Notes: generated by a model from the letters alone, not told the origin. A stretch of DNA of 58,306 nt from Lentimicrobium sp. (GCA_019429275.1 JAHYJC010000029.1:1-58306); one strand, 5' to 3'; positions 28,610-37,488 are shown, numbered from the stretch's first letter. A program made the numbers and translations.

Positions 28610-30094
28610 ATGATCAGTTACAGAAACATTTATCTGAAGATCTCTTTCTTTGCAGTATTAGCATTGCTGGCATCATCCTGCGCAAAAGAATCATCAAGAA
28701 CCACCGGTTGGGAATACAATAATTCAAAAAACGGTGGATTCCAGGTCAATACAAAGTATGCCGGCCAACCGATTGGTCCCGGATTGGTAATGATTGAAGG
28801 AGGTACATTTACTATGGGCCGTGTTACAGATAATCCAATGTACGACTGGGATAACATCCCGCGCAGGGTTACTGTACCTTCCTATTATATTGATGAAACT
28901 GAGGTCGCCAATGTTGATTATGTTGAATACCTCTACTGGCTGAGCCGTGTATTTGGCACCGATTATCCTGAAGTCTACAGGAAAGCCCTGCCCGACACAC
29001 TGGTATGGCGCGAAAAGCTGGCTTACAATGAGCCACTTGTTGAAACTTATTTCAGGCATCCTGCCTACCGAAATTATCCGGTAGTTGGTGTGAGTTGGGT
29101 ACAGGCAAATGAATATTGCCTTTGGAGGACCGACAGGGTAAATGAAATGTTGCTCATTCGTGAAGGTGTCCTCGATTTTGATCCTGATCAAAGGAATGAA
29201 AACAATTTTAACACCGAAGCTTATCTTGCCGGACAATATGAAGGGCTTGTAAATAAGCCCCTCAGAGACCTGAATCCCAGCGGAACAGGAGAACGCCGTG
29301 CCAAGCTGGAAGATGGAATCATGGTGCCAAAATACCGACTGCCTACTGAAGCAGAATGGGAATTCGCTGCAACAAGTCTTATCGGCAACACACTTTATGA
29401 GCGTGTTGTTGAAAGAAGGGTATATCCCTGGAACGGTACCATTGTAAGATCTGACCAGAAAAAATATTACGGCCAGTTCCTTGCTAACTTCAAACGAGGC
29501 AGAGGTGACTATATGGGAGTTGCAGGAAACCTTAATGATGGTGCCGATCTTCCTGCAGAAGTGGCTTCATATTGGCCTAATGATTATGGCCTTTACAATA
29601 TGGCCGGCAATGTAGCTGAATGGGTTCTTGATGTATATCGCCCACTCACTTTTGAAGATGTTTCAGATTATGCTCCTTTCCGTGGAAATACCTTTACAAC
29701 CAAAGTTACCGATGAAGAAGGATTTCTGGCTCCTAAAGATTCATTGGGAAAAATCCGTTACCGTGAAGTTACCACCGAAGAAAGTAAAGACAGGTTTAAT
29801 TACCGCAGCTCAAAACAAATCAACTATCTCGATGGCGACTACCAATCTACCATCAACCCTGATTGGGCAACACTTCCTGCTGACACGGTCAATACAACAA
29901 ACATGATGTATGAATATGGTAAGACTTCTCTGATTTCTGATAAGTCCAGAGTTTACAAAGGTGGCTCATGGAAAGATCCTGCATTCTACCTTAGTCCGTC
30001 AACCCGCCGCTATCTTGACGAAAACCAATCTGCAAACTATATTGGTTTCCGCTGTGCAATGGGAAAAGTTGGAGGAGCATACGGTAAAAGATAA
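28610..30094 (+). CDS. gldJ: Gliding motility/type IX secretion lipoprotein GldJ
   Basis: A 494-residue lipoprotein: the lipobox ends at C24 (LASSC). After the short TGWEYNNSKNGGFQ segment typical of GldJ comes a formylglycine-generating-enzyme-like (sulfatase-modifying) domain, with GGTFTMG, YYIDETEVANVDYVEYLYW, RLPTEAEWEFAA, NMAGNVAEWVLD and YKGGSWKD. GldJ is an outer-membrane, periplasm-facing part of the type IX/gliding machinery that protects GldK and other parts from loss. It is co-transcribed with porP and ends at a strong terminator. GldK is the closest alternative; the N-terminal segment favours GldJ. Confidence 0.9.
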   Translation: MISYRNIYLKISFFAVLALLASSCAKESSRTTGWEYNNSKNGGFQVNTKYAGQPIGPGLVMIEGGTFTMGRVTDNPMYDWDNIPRRVTVPSYYIDETEVANVDYVEYLYWLSRVFGTDYPEVYRKALPDTLVWREKLAYNEPLVETYFRHPAYRNYPVVGVSWVQANEYCLWRTDRVNEMLLIREGVLDFDPDQRNENNFNTEAYLAGQYEGLVNKPLRDLNPSGTGERRAKLEDGIMVPKYRLPTEAEWEFAATSLIGNTLYERVVERRVYPWNGTIVRSDQKKYYGQFLANFKRGRGDYMGVAGNLNDGADLPAEVASYWPNDYGLYNMAGNVAEWVLDVYRPLTFEDVSDYAPFRGNTFTTKVTDEEGFLAPKDSLGKIRYREVTTEESKDRFNYRSSKQINYLDGDYQSTINPDWATLPADTVNTTNMMYEYGKTSLISDKSRVYKGGSWKDPAFYLSPSTRRYLDENQSANYIGFRCAMGKVGGAYGKR

Positions 30095-30113
30095 AATTCT
30101 TAAATCAATGATT

Positions 30114-30150
30114 AAAGTCCATTTATTTGAAAGTAAATGGACTTTTTTTT
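30114..30150 (+). terminator. Strong terminator after gldJ
   Basis: A perfect 12-bp stem (AAAGTCCATTTA / TAAATGGACTTT) with an 8-nt loop, followed by a run of T. It separates porP-gldJ from murF. Confidence 0.85.
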
Positions 30151-30215
30151 TATCCGGACATTTCTTATCCCTTTTATTAATAATTTAGATGAGTATTTGA
30201 ATCAATCCTTTTGCC

Positions 30216-31514
30216 ATGCCTTTTTCAACCACAGAGGAACTTTTCAGACTCTTCAAACAACATCCATTTATAATTACCGACTCCAGGGCTGTCAGGCCAG
30301 GCAGCATTTTTTTCGGTTTAAAAGGTGATTCATTTGATGGGAACCATTATGCGCAAAAAGCCCTTGACAATGGTGCAGCTTATGCTGTGATTGATAATTC
30401 TGAATGTTATACAGGACCAAACACATTGCTGGTACCCGATGTATTGAAAAGCCTTCAGGAACTGGCTTCGCTTCATCGTGAATCTTTGGAGATACCAATC
30501 ATAGGAATAACAGGCACAAACGGCAAAACAACTACAAAAGAGCTACTTGCTGCTGCACTTTCGGTACAATTCAAAACCTTTGCTACTCAGGGAAATCTGA
30601 ATAATCATATTGGCGTTCCTTTGTCATTGCTTTCGGTAACTGCCGAAACTGAAATTGCAGTTATTGAAATGGGAGCAAATCATATTGGCGAAATTGATGC
30701 TTTATGCAAAATTGCCAGGCCCACACATGGCCTCATCACAAATATCGGAAAAGCTCATCTTCAGGGATTTGGAAGTCCGGCGGGTGTGATTCAGGCAAAA
30801 AAGGAGCTGTATGACCATCTCTACTGTCACGGAGGTACTGTTTTCATAAACTCTGACAACCCATTACTGATGGGACTCACTCTAAATCTAAATCGTGTTC
30901 TGTATGGCGAAAGCCCCAATTCAAATTATTTGGGTATTCCAACAATGGAAGGTGTTTTGCTGTCGGTACAACTGAAAATTCCTGAATCTTTACCTTTTCC
31001 TACACAATTGACCGGCAGATACAATTTTGAGAATGTGCTGGCTGCCATTGCAGTTGCCGGAAGCTTCAGGGTCAACCTGAAAGATGTTTCAAAAGCAATG
31101 GAATCGTACCAGCCAAAAATGAACCGGTCTCAAATACTTGAAACATCGAAAAACACCCTATTACTTGATGCATACAATGCAAATCCATCAAGTATGGAAA
31201 GTGCTTTGGAAAATTTTGCAATTCTTGAAAAAAAACCCAAAATTCTGATTTTAGGAGATATGTTTGAGCTTGGCGATGCATCAGATCAGGAACACGAACA
31301 AATTCTAACTCTGGCTTCTAAATTGGGATTCAGCAAAATTTTTACAGCCGGACCCAATTTCATGAAATTTTCATCAGATTTTATTGATGTAACTTGTTTT
31401 GAAAGTGCACAAAAGCTTAAAGATTTTCTTATTGAAAAACCTTTAACAGGAAATTTCATTCTTGTAAAAGGTTCGCGTGGAATGAAACTCGAAATACTGA
31501 CAGATGCCTTATAA
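30216..31514 (+). CDS. murF: UDP-N-acetylmuramoyl-tripeptide--D-alanyl-D-alanine ligase
   Basis: A 432-residue Mur ligase that adds D-Ala-D-Ala to the UDP-MurNAc tripeptide in the cytoplasm. The ATP loop is GITGTNGKTTTKELL (Lys104). The central domain has MGANHIGEIDALCKIARPTHGLITNIGKAHL, and the C-terminal part has LLDAYNANPSSMESAL. Length fits MurF. Its stop overlaps the anmK start by 11 bp. A murF gene close to gldJ is also seen in other Bacteroidota. Confidence 0.95.
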   Translation: MPFSTTEELFRLFKQHPFIITDSRAVRPGSIFFGLKGDSFDGNHYAQKALDNGAAYAVIDNSECYTGPNTLLVPDVLKSLQELASLHRESLEIPIIGITGTNGKTTTKELLAAALSVQFKTFATQGNLNNHIGVPLSLLSVTAETEIAVIEMGANHIGEIDALCKIARPTHGLITNIGKAHLQGFGSPAGVIQAKKELYDHLYCHGGTVFINSDNPLLMGLTLNLNRVLYGESPNSNYLGIPTMEGVLLSVQLKIPESLPFPTQLTGRYNFENVLAAIAVAGSFRVNLKDVSKAMESYQPKMNRSQILETSKNTLLLDAYNANPSSMESALENFAILEKKPKILILGDMFELGDASDQEHEQILTLASKLGFSKIFTAGPNFMKFSSDFIDVTCFESAQKLKDFLIEKPLTGNFILVKGSRGMKLEILTDAL

Positions 31515-32577
31515 GATAAACGAAAAAATCCAGGCCATTGGAATTATGTCTGGCACCTCTTTAGACGGCCTCGACATTGCCCAGTGTACATTTGACTTTA
31601 ACGATGGTCAGATTTTCTGGGAAATAGATCATGCGGAAACCATCAAATATCCTGCTGAAATTACCGAAATGCTAATAAAGGCGAGTCATTCTGATGCATT
31701 GGGTTACTTCAGATCTCACACTGTTTATGGAAACTGGATTGGCAAAGCTTGCAGAGATTTTATTGAACGGAATAATTCTCGTCCATTGCTCATAGCGAGC
31801 CATGGACACACCATCTTTCACTGCCCTGATGAAGGATTTACAACACAAATAGGCAGTGGAGCCCATATTGCGGCACAGTCAGGGATACGCACAATCGTTG
31901 ATTTCAGGTCGCTCGATGTGGCACTTGGCGGTCAGGGAGCTCCTCTTGTCCCGATCGGAGACCGCTTACTCTTCGGAAATTATGATGCCTGTTTAAATAT
32001 TGGCGGATTTTCAAACATTTCTCTTGAAATTGATCATCAAAGAAAAGCCTGGGACATTTGTCCGGCAAACTTTGTACTAAATCATTATGCTCAGAAACTC
32101 GGGATAGACTTTGATAAGTCAGGCCAAATTGCCGCATCAGGGAAAACCATTACCCCATTGCTTGAAAAACTGACCAAACTTGAGTATTACAACCTGCTGC
32201 CCCCAAAATCACTGGGAAGAGAATGGGTTGAAGAAAATATTTTTCCTTTGTGTGATAAATATTCCGGTGAAATCACCAGTGTACTGAATACCCTCACGAT
32301 TCATATTGCCGAAATCATTGGCAGAACTCTTCCGGATGCATCAAACGCAAATGTACTTTTTACAGGAGGAGGCGTTCATAATGATTTTTTAATGAGTAAA
32401 ATAAAGGATTTCTCGAACTGCCTGATTATAATCCCTGACCAAAAAATTATCGACTACAAGGAAGCGCTTATTTTTGCCTTGCTCGGAGTTTTGAGATATA
32501 AGGGAATTCCCAACTGCCTTTCAGAAGTTACCGGTGCAAGAGCTAACAATTGTGGTGGAGCCATTTACGAAATATGA
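31504..32577 (+). CDS. anmK: Anhydro-N-acetylmuramic acid kinase
   Basis: A 357-residue enzyme that opens and phosphorylates 1,6-anhydro-MurNAc to MurNAc-6-phosphate during cell-wall recycling. The phosphate-binding motif IGIMSGTSLDG spans residues 12-22. GHTIFH, QIGSGAHIAAQSGIRTIVDFR, GGQGAPLVP and a LFTGGGVHNDFL segment are all present. It overlaps murF by 11 bp, so de novo and recycling steps of peptidoglycan are translationally coupled. Confidence 0.94.
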   Translation: MPYKINEKIQAIGIMSGTSLDGLDIAQCTFDFNDGQIFWEIDHAETIKYPAEITEMLIKASHSDALGYFRSHTVYGNWIGKACRDFIERNNSRPLLIASHGHTIFHCPDEGFTTQIGSGAHIAAQSGIRTIVDFRSLDVALGGQGAPLVPIGDRLLFGNYDACLNIGGFSNISLEIDHQRKAWDICPANFVLNHYAQKLGIDFDKSGQIAASGKTITPLLEKLTKLEYYNLLPPKSLGREWVEENIFPLCDKYSGEITSVLNTLTIHIAEIIGRTLPDASNANVLFTGGGVHNDFLMSKIKDFSNCLIIIPDQKIIDYKEALIFALLGVLRYKGIPNCLSEVTGARANNCGGAIYEI

Positions 32578-32681
32578 TTTTGGACGACCACTATAAAGCC
32601 ATTTCAACATAATATAAAAAGCTTTGAAATGGATAACATTCTGGACAAGTTATACTTTATTATCCATAAAATCGATTTCTA

Positions 32682-33500
32682 ATGATTGAAACTAAAAATA
32701 GAACATCTTTTACGGGAATCATCTTTCTCGTTTCCACTTTACTTTTTTCAGTGCTGAATTCCTGCACCGAAAAGAAACCTATAGAAACTTCAAATAAACT
32801 AAACATAACCTTCAGTCATAGGGTTAATTATAACAACCTGGTTTTCAATCAAATGATTTACACCAACGCGGCCGGAAATGATTATGAAGTCACTGAAGTA
32901 ATGTATTTTATTTCTGATCTGAAACTTCACCACAGCGATGGAAGGACAATTCAGCCGGCCCAATGGGATGACATTCATTACATTGACACCAATATACCCT
33001 CAACTTTTGACTGGGTGTTAGGAGAAGATATTCCTACTGGACTTTATGATAGCCTGACTTTTACTTTCGGGTTTTCTCAAGCGCGAAATCAGTCATTTAT
33101 GTTCGTTAATCCACCGGAGGTCAATATGGCCTGGCCCGAAGTTCTTGGTGGAGGGTATCATTACATGATGCTCAACGGATGGTGGAAAGATTTGAATGAA
33201 GTGAAAAAGCCTTTCAATTTCCACCTGGGAATTGGCCAGATATATGCAAACAACAGCGGTCAGATATCGGATATTACTGGCTTTGTACACAATAATTTCA
33301 CTGTCAGACCTTTGGGCGAAAAATTCCGGATCGAAGAGAACAATGAAAATGCAATTACCTTGATTATGAACATCGGCAGCTGGTTTGAAACTCCGGTGGT
33401 ATATGACCACAACACCTGGGGTGGAGCCATCATGCAAAATCAGGACGCCATGCATGTGATTGCGCTTAATGGCAGAGATGCATTTAGTATAGAACAGTAA
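32682..33500 (+). CDS. MbnP-like lipoprotein
   Basis: A 272-residue predicted lipoprotein (lipobox LNSC, C28). The opening LNITFSHRVN, VTEVMYFISDLKL, the FTFGFSQARNQ block and the WPEVLGGGYHYMMLNGWW segment match the MbnP-like family of Bacteroidota. MbnP proteins are periplasmic or surface copper-associated proteins that usually pair with an MbnH di-haem enzyme. No MbnH-like gene is next to it. Several His and Met residues could bind metal. It ends at a short terminator. Confidence 0.8.
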   Translation: MIETKNRTSFTGIIFLVSTLLFSVLNSCTEKKPIETSNKLNITFSHRVNYNNLVFNQMIYTNAAGNDYEVTEVMYFISDLKLHHSDGRTIQPAQWDDIHYIDTNIPSTFDWVLGEDIPTGLYDSLTFTFGFSQARNQSFMFVNPPEVNMAWPEVLGGGYHYMMLNGWWKDLNEVKKPFNFHLGIGQIYANNSGQISDITGFVHNNFTVRPLGEKFRIEENNENAITLIMNIGSWFETPVVYDHNTWGGAIMQNQDAMHVIALNGRDAFSIEQ

Positions 33501-33525
33501 AGGCGACTTATCGACGCCTTTTACT
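33499..33525 (+). terminator. Terminator after the MbnP-like gene
   Basis: A 7-bp stem (AAAGGCG / CGCCTTT) with a 9-nt loop, overlapping the stop codon and followed by a short T-rich stretch. Confidence 0.55.
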
Positions 33526-33585
33526 TCAAAATCAACAACTTGCCTGGTTATAGACAGAGAGTGTGATACACAAACTCAAACAGTT

Positions 33586-34122
33586 TTAATACCTGATACA
33601 TTCACCTCTTCCCGGTCCACGGCCATATTCACCCTTTCCTGAACGACCGGCTCTGTAGTCTTTTCCATCGCGAAAACCTCTGCCCTGGCGGGAATCATAA
33701 ACAGTTTTTTGCTCATCATTCAGCAATGAGCGAACTTCACGTTTGTGAGCTTCTCTCTCTTTCATGAGATCACCCTTTAATTTCGATATTTCATCAATGG
33801 TTTGATCAATGGCTTTCACATCCTGTTTTTCGGCAAGTCTCAGGGTATTCATACGAGCCTGTTTTTCTCCTATTTCAGCACGAATAAGGCTGGCTTTGCG
33901 CAAGTGCGCTGTTCTAAGTTTTTCTATACTTGTTTTCTGATCTTCGGTCAGCGATGGGATCCTGCAATCCTCACCTTTATCGGCATATGAAGGTCCGTTT
34001 CCGGGACCAAAACCTCTGCCTTCGCCTCTGCCAAAAGGCTGAGCTGAAGTGAAAGCAGGTATAATCATCAGGAATACGAATCCCGATATGATTGCAAATG
34101 TTTTAAAATTCATTTTTTTCAT
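33586..34122 (-). CDS. Spy/CpxP-like periplasmic protein
   Basis: A 178-residue protein with a signal peptide (ending TSAQ) and a helical core typical of the CpxP/Spy/ZraP group: LTEDQKTSIEKLRTAHLRKASLIRAEIG and LLNDEQKTVYDSRQG each carry the LTxxQ-like repeat. The tail is Gly/Arg-rich. These proteins are periplasmic chaperones or metal sensors. It is the last gene of the ECF-sigma unit. Confidence 0.8.
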   Translation of the reverse strand: MKKMNFKTFAIISGFVFLMIIPAFTSAQPFGRGEGRGFGPGNGPSYADKGEDCRIPSLTEDQKTSIEKLRTAHLRKASLIRAEIGEKQARMNTLRLAEKQDVKAIDQTIDEISKLKGDLMKEREAHKREVRSLLNDEQKTVYDSRQGRGFRDGKDYRAGRSGKGEYGRGPGRGECIRY

Positions 34123-34156
34123 GGTTTCAATTGTTTATTAGTGATTGTTTAAATGA

Positions 34157-34696
34157 TTAATTTTTTTGTCCCCACCTGTGCCTTCGTCTGGGGCCTTCAC
34201 CTCTTTTCGACTCATCGCGCATAATCATTTCTCTGAAAAAGCCTTCGAGTTTATCATATTGATCAGGAGTGGCTATTGTTCGCATCTCAATTAAATGCTT
34301 TGCTGAATGATACCTCATTTGAGCATGGTTCTCCCCGATTTCACGGCACAGAGATTCTATCAGTAATGTGTCCGGTTCTTCTTTTAAAACTTCGTCTATC
34401 AGAATCTGATTCATTCTTTTGATTTCACCAAAGTGAGGATTGATGTTCTGTCGGAGCATATCTCTTGAGATTTTGAGTTCTTCGGCCTGTTCATCAGTGA
34501 AACCAAGTTCATCCAGTATCTTTCCATGTCTAACGAACTTTGAATCACGTTCATTCCAGGTCCTCTCAATATCATTGGTTTTGTTCTGTTTATACTTTTG
34601 AACATGCAGAAATACGGAAACAGCTGCTCCGATATTAACAAGCGTGAGGACTGCGATGATGATTAACAGAATTTTAGTTCTCTTTGTATTTGCCAT
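34157..34696 (-). CDS. Membrane-anchored CpxP/CnrX-like sensor protein
   Basis: A 179-residue protein with one N-terminal membrane helix (ILLIIIAVLTLVNIGAAVSVF) that lacks a clear cleavage site, followed by a helical periplasmic domain with LGFTDEQAEELKISRDMLRQNINPHFGEI. Its CnrX/ZraP-like domain has potential metal ligands (several His and Glu). Together with the sigma and anti-sigma genes upstream it resembles a CnrX-type sensor. The gap to the anti-sigma gene is 11 bp. Confidence 0.75.
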   Translation of the reverse strand: MANTKRTKILLIIIAVLTLVNIGAAVSVFLHVQKYKQNKTNDIERTWNERDSKFVRHGKILDELGFTDEQAEELKISRDMLRQNINPHFGEIKRMNQILIDEVLKEEPDTLLIESLCREIGENHAQMRYHSAKHLIEMRTIATPDQYDKLEGFFREMIMRDESKRGEGPRRRHRWGQKN

Positions 34697-34707
34697 TTTT
34701 TTAAGAA

Positions 34708-35169
34708 TTAATTTCCTGAAAGATAATTCTCAATAAACTCTGAGGACTCATCATTCATATGTATTTCAAGCGCGTAAAGTTCAGGTGCAGTGTTGACTGA
34801 AACTGTTTCTTCATTCGGCTGGGCTGTGTAGGTTAAGATTCTCCCACCCAGCCAGATTCCTAAAAGTACAGAAGCGGCAGCCATTGCTACAGGAGCACTG
34901 ATTCTTACAATTTTTGCAACTTGATTGGGTCTTGATGCAATTCCACTCCCTGAAGACAGTCTTTTGTTCTGAATTGATTGAAATAGCTCCGGATCATTGA
35001 CTGATCTGCGCCCGGAACCCATGCTTTCCAGACCGGAATATACAACTTGCTGAAACGCCTTGCAGGAACTGCATGAAGCAAGATGTTCTTCCAGTGCTTT
35101 TGCTCCGGAAGTATCCTTGTTTAAGTCTAAGCCATCCAGTATCTGTTCTTCAAAGGTTTTGCAGTCCAT
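34708..35169 (-). CDS. Anti-sigma factor with zinc-finger (ZAS) domain
   Basis: A 153-residue protein. The N-terminal zf-HC2/ZAS motif uses C3, H29, C33 and C36 (HLASCSSC), which normally coordinate zinc and bind the partner ECF sigma factor. One membrane helix (VAMAAASVLLGIWLGG) follows near residues 85-105, then a periplasmic tail. It lies downstream of the sigma gene in the same operon, as expected for an ECF sigma/anti-sigma pair. Confidence 0.85.
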   Translation of the reverse strand: MDCKTFEEQILDGLDLNKDTSGAKALEEHLASCSSCKAFQQVVYSGLESMGSGRRSVNDPELFQSIQNKRLSSGSGIASRPNQVAKIVRISAPVAMAAASVLLGIWLGGRILTYTAQPNEETVSVNTAPELYALEIHMNDESSEFIENYLSGN

Positions 35170-35227
35170 TTTGTAAACTTTTTAATTTGACACATTCAAA
35201 ATCAAAAACCTGTGCTTTTTAATGATT

Positions 35228-35794
35228 TCATTTTAAAACAGGAGTAAGCGTTTTTCTGAGATTCACTTTTGCCCTGTGCATGAGTGACTCAACCGCTGGT
35301 AATGTAACATTCATCACTTCAGCAATTTCGGTATATGGAAGATCTTCGATTTTGTGAAGCGTAAATGCGATCCGTTGATTTTCAGGAAGTCGGGAAATTG
35401 CATCATATAAAAGGCGACTTCGTTCCTGCAGTTCATATTTTTCATCAGAATCCATAGGCTCTTCTGATTCCTGACTTTCACCTCTTTCATCATCAACAAA
35501 AAATGATGAAAGTTCTTTCCAGAAGCGCCACTTTTTATTGTTCCGGATAAAATTAAGCGAACGATTGCTCGAAATCCGGTATAACCAGGTACTTAGTTTT
35601 GAATCTCCCCTGAATTTATGGGCATTGTTGAAAACCTCTATAAAAATATCCTGAGTCAGGTCCTGAGCATCATGCGAATTCTGCAGAAAACCATAACAAA
35701 CATTGTACACTAATATCTGATACTGGTCGACCAAAGTTTTCCATGCACCTTCATCTTTTGCAATCAATCCTTTTATCAGATCAGCTTCAGTCAT
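35228..35794 (-). CDS. ECF RNA polymerase sigma factor
   Basis: A 188-residue sigma-70 family protein with region 2 (LVYNVCYGFLQNSHDAQDLTQDIFIEVF, then STWLYRISSNRSLNFIR) and region 4 (RLPENQRIAFTLHKIEDLPYTEIAEVM, then VESLMHRAKVNLRK). It heads a four-gene unit with the anti-sigma and two CpxP-like genes, so it probably answers envelope or metal stress. An acidic linker separates regions 2 and 4. Confidence 0.92.
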   Translation of the reverse strand: MTEADLIKGLIAKDEGAWKTLVDQYQILVYNVCYGFLQNSHDAQDLTQDIFIEVFNNAHKFRGDSKLSTWLYRISSNRSLNFIRNNKKWRFWKELSSFFVDDERGESQESEEPMDSDEKYELQERSRLLYDAISRLPENQRIAFTLHKIEDLPYTEIAEVMNVTLPAVESLMHRAKVNLRKTLTPVLK

Positions 35795-35970
35795 AAAAAT
35801 TACAGGTGGATATGTTCGGTTTCAGAGTAACTAATATAAAGACAATATTTCTTTCAAAAACTTGCGCCAAAGCGAAAATGAATTCAGGTCAGTAAGCAGA
35901 ATTTCTTTATTTGCAGCTGACCTCACGAACCAGAGCAAAATTGATTTTTTTTTGCAGAAAATAATAATGC

Positions 35971-36330
35971 ATGTTTCTGAAGGTATTCAGAAGTAAATTC
36001 ACACAATTCCTTCAATTTATACTTCTTTTCGCCATCATCAGCATGTCAACAAAGGCAACACAGCCTTTATTGCCAGATAATTTTATTTCAGATTCAAAAA
36101 CAAGTATTGAATTCAGAGATTTCAATTTTCTTCCCTTCTCAACAGAAAGCCGGGATTTCAGCTCTTCAAGGGTATTAAACAATGTTGATAAAAATAAAAT
36201 ATTCCCTTTTATTTCTTTTGAAGACAAGCCTTTCGCCTTAAGCTTCCACAGACATTTTCGAATTAAATTATTTCATTACTTAACCAACCAGATCCCGGTT
36301 TTGGATCGCAGCTGTATTTTGAGTATATAA
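35971..36330 (+). CDS. Small hypothetical protein with signal peptide
   Basis: A 119-residue ORF with an N-terminal hydrophobic stretch (FLQFILLFAIISMSTKATQ) typical of a signal peptide or anchor. The rest is rich in Phe and basic residues (FHRHFRIKLFHYLT). I recognise no family. It is divergent from the ECF sigma gene across a 176-bp spacer and might be a target of that sigma factor. No strong ribosome-binding site is seen. Confidence 0.5.
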   Translation: MFLKVFRSKFTQFLQFILLFAIISMSTKATQPLLPDNFISDSKTSIEFRDFNFLPFSTESRDFSSSRVLNNVDKNKIFPFISFEDKPFALSFHRHFRIKLFHYLTNQIPVLDRSCILSI

Positions 36331-36449
36331 AATTCAATTTTTGGGGTAATTGCATCATATTTTATTACATAATCTATTGAATTTTAATATATTAACAATC
36401 CGTAAAATTAATAAAAATATCAATTGAAAATCAATCAGAAAAAACCGGT

Positions 36450-36617
36450 ATGTCAGGTTTTAAACCTTTTATGCTCATATTTGCTGTTCTTTTAGCAGTA
36501 GCTTTTCTGCTCAAAATAGTGATGCCGGCGATAATGTATGACATCGCTGATTCAGAAATAAAGCAGGGAAGAGAAGAACAAAATCACTACCCTGCTTTGT
36601 TTTTCAATGAAATATAA
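36450..36617 (+). CDS. Small single-helix membrane protein (55 residues)
   Basis: A short ORF encoding MSGFKPFMLIFAVLLAVAFL, further hydrophobic residues to about 28, and then a charged tail ending in NEI. It could be a membrane-anchored small protein. Against this, an inverted repeat (AAAGCAGGG / CCCTGCTTT, 36560-36598) followed by GTTTTT lies inside it and may be a terminator, in which case the ORF would be by chance. No family is recognised. Confidence 0.35.
   Translation: MSGFKPFMLIFAVLLAVAFLLKIVMPAIMYDIADSEIKQGREEQNHYPALFFNEI
36560..36604 (+). terminator. Possible terminator hairpin
   Basis: A perfect 9-bp inverted repeat with a 21-nt loop, followed by GTTTTT. The long loop makes it weaker than usual. 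It overlaps the 55-residue ORF. Confidence 0.4.
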
Positions 36618-36733
36618 TAAAAACCTAAATTAAAAGTTAACTATTAACAATTTAGTGTTGATAGATTGCGCTTCATCGTAATTTTCAAAAAGCCATATTA
36701 CACTACTTTTACATTGATTAAAAAAAACAACCA

Positions 36734-37453
36734 ATGAGTTTCGGAATCTTATTACAAATCACAAGACCGGCAGGAGTTCTGGCCGATACGTTGAATACTG
36801 CGGCGCTTCAAGCAAGCAGTGCAGGTGAAATCAAGCTTTCTATCTGGGATCTTTCGCTCAAGGGTGGGTGGATTATGGTCCCTTTGGCCATCATGTCGGT
36901 GCTGGCTATATATATATTTGTGGAAAGATATATCATCATAAACAGGGCAGCAAAAGATGACCCCAATTTTATGAACAACATCAGAGATTTCATACACAAT
37001 GGGAGAATTGATTCGGCCGTTTCACTATGTAAAAATAATCGTTCACCTCTGGCCAGGATGATTGAAAAGGGAGTAAACCGGATTGGTAAACCCCTGGGTG
37101 ATATCAATGCTGCCATTGAAAATGTGGGTAAACTTGAAGTATCAAAACTTGAAAAAAACATTGCAGCGCTTGCTACCATAGCCGGTGCAGCACCAATGAT
37201 TGGATTTTTAGGAACAGTAATCGGGATGGTCAGAGCATTTTACGATATGTCGATGGCAGGCAACAATGTAGATATTGCATTATTATCGGGAGGGATTTAT
37301 CAGGCAATGATAACTACAGTAGCCGGACTTATTGTTGGTATTATCGCCTACATTTGCTATAACATACTGGTTGCCAGGATCGAAAAGGTTGTCTTTATTC
37401 TTGAAGCAAGGACAACAGAGTTTATTGATCTGCTTCATGAACCGGCTTCCTGA
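36734..37453 (+). CDS. exbB: MotA/TolQ/ExbB proton channel family protein
   Basis: A 239-residue inner-membrane protein. Helix 1 is near residues 53-70 (IMVPLAIMSVLAIYIFVERYIII); the cytoplasmic part contains MIEKGVNRIGKPLGDINAAIE; helices 2 and 3 carry the conserved AGAAPMIGFLGTVIGMVRAF and GGIYQAMITTVAGLIVGIIAYICYN motifs. With ExbD and a TonB-like protein it uses the proton motive force to energise outer-membrane transport. The downstream exbD begins 35 bp later. Confidence 0.92.
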   Translation: MSFGILLQITRPAGVLADTLNTAALQASSAGEIKLSIWDLSLKGGWIMVPLAIMSVLAIYIFVERYIIINRAAKDDPNFMNNIRDFIHNGRIDSAVSLCKNNRSPLARMIEKGVNRIGKPLGDINAAIENVGKLEVSKLEKNIAALATIAGAAPMIGFLGTVIGMVRAFYDMSMAGNNVDIALLSGGIYQAMITTVAGLIVGIIAYICYNILVARIEKVVFILEARTTEFIDLLHEPAS

Positions 37454-37488
37454 AAGAAAACCGGATAATAAATTAAATCCTTTAAAGC

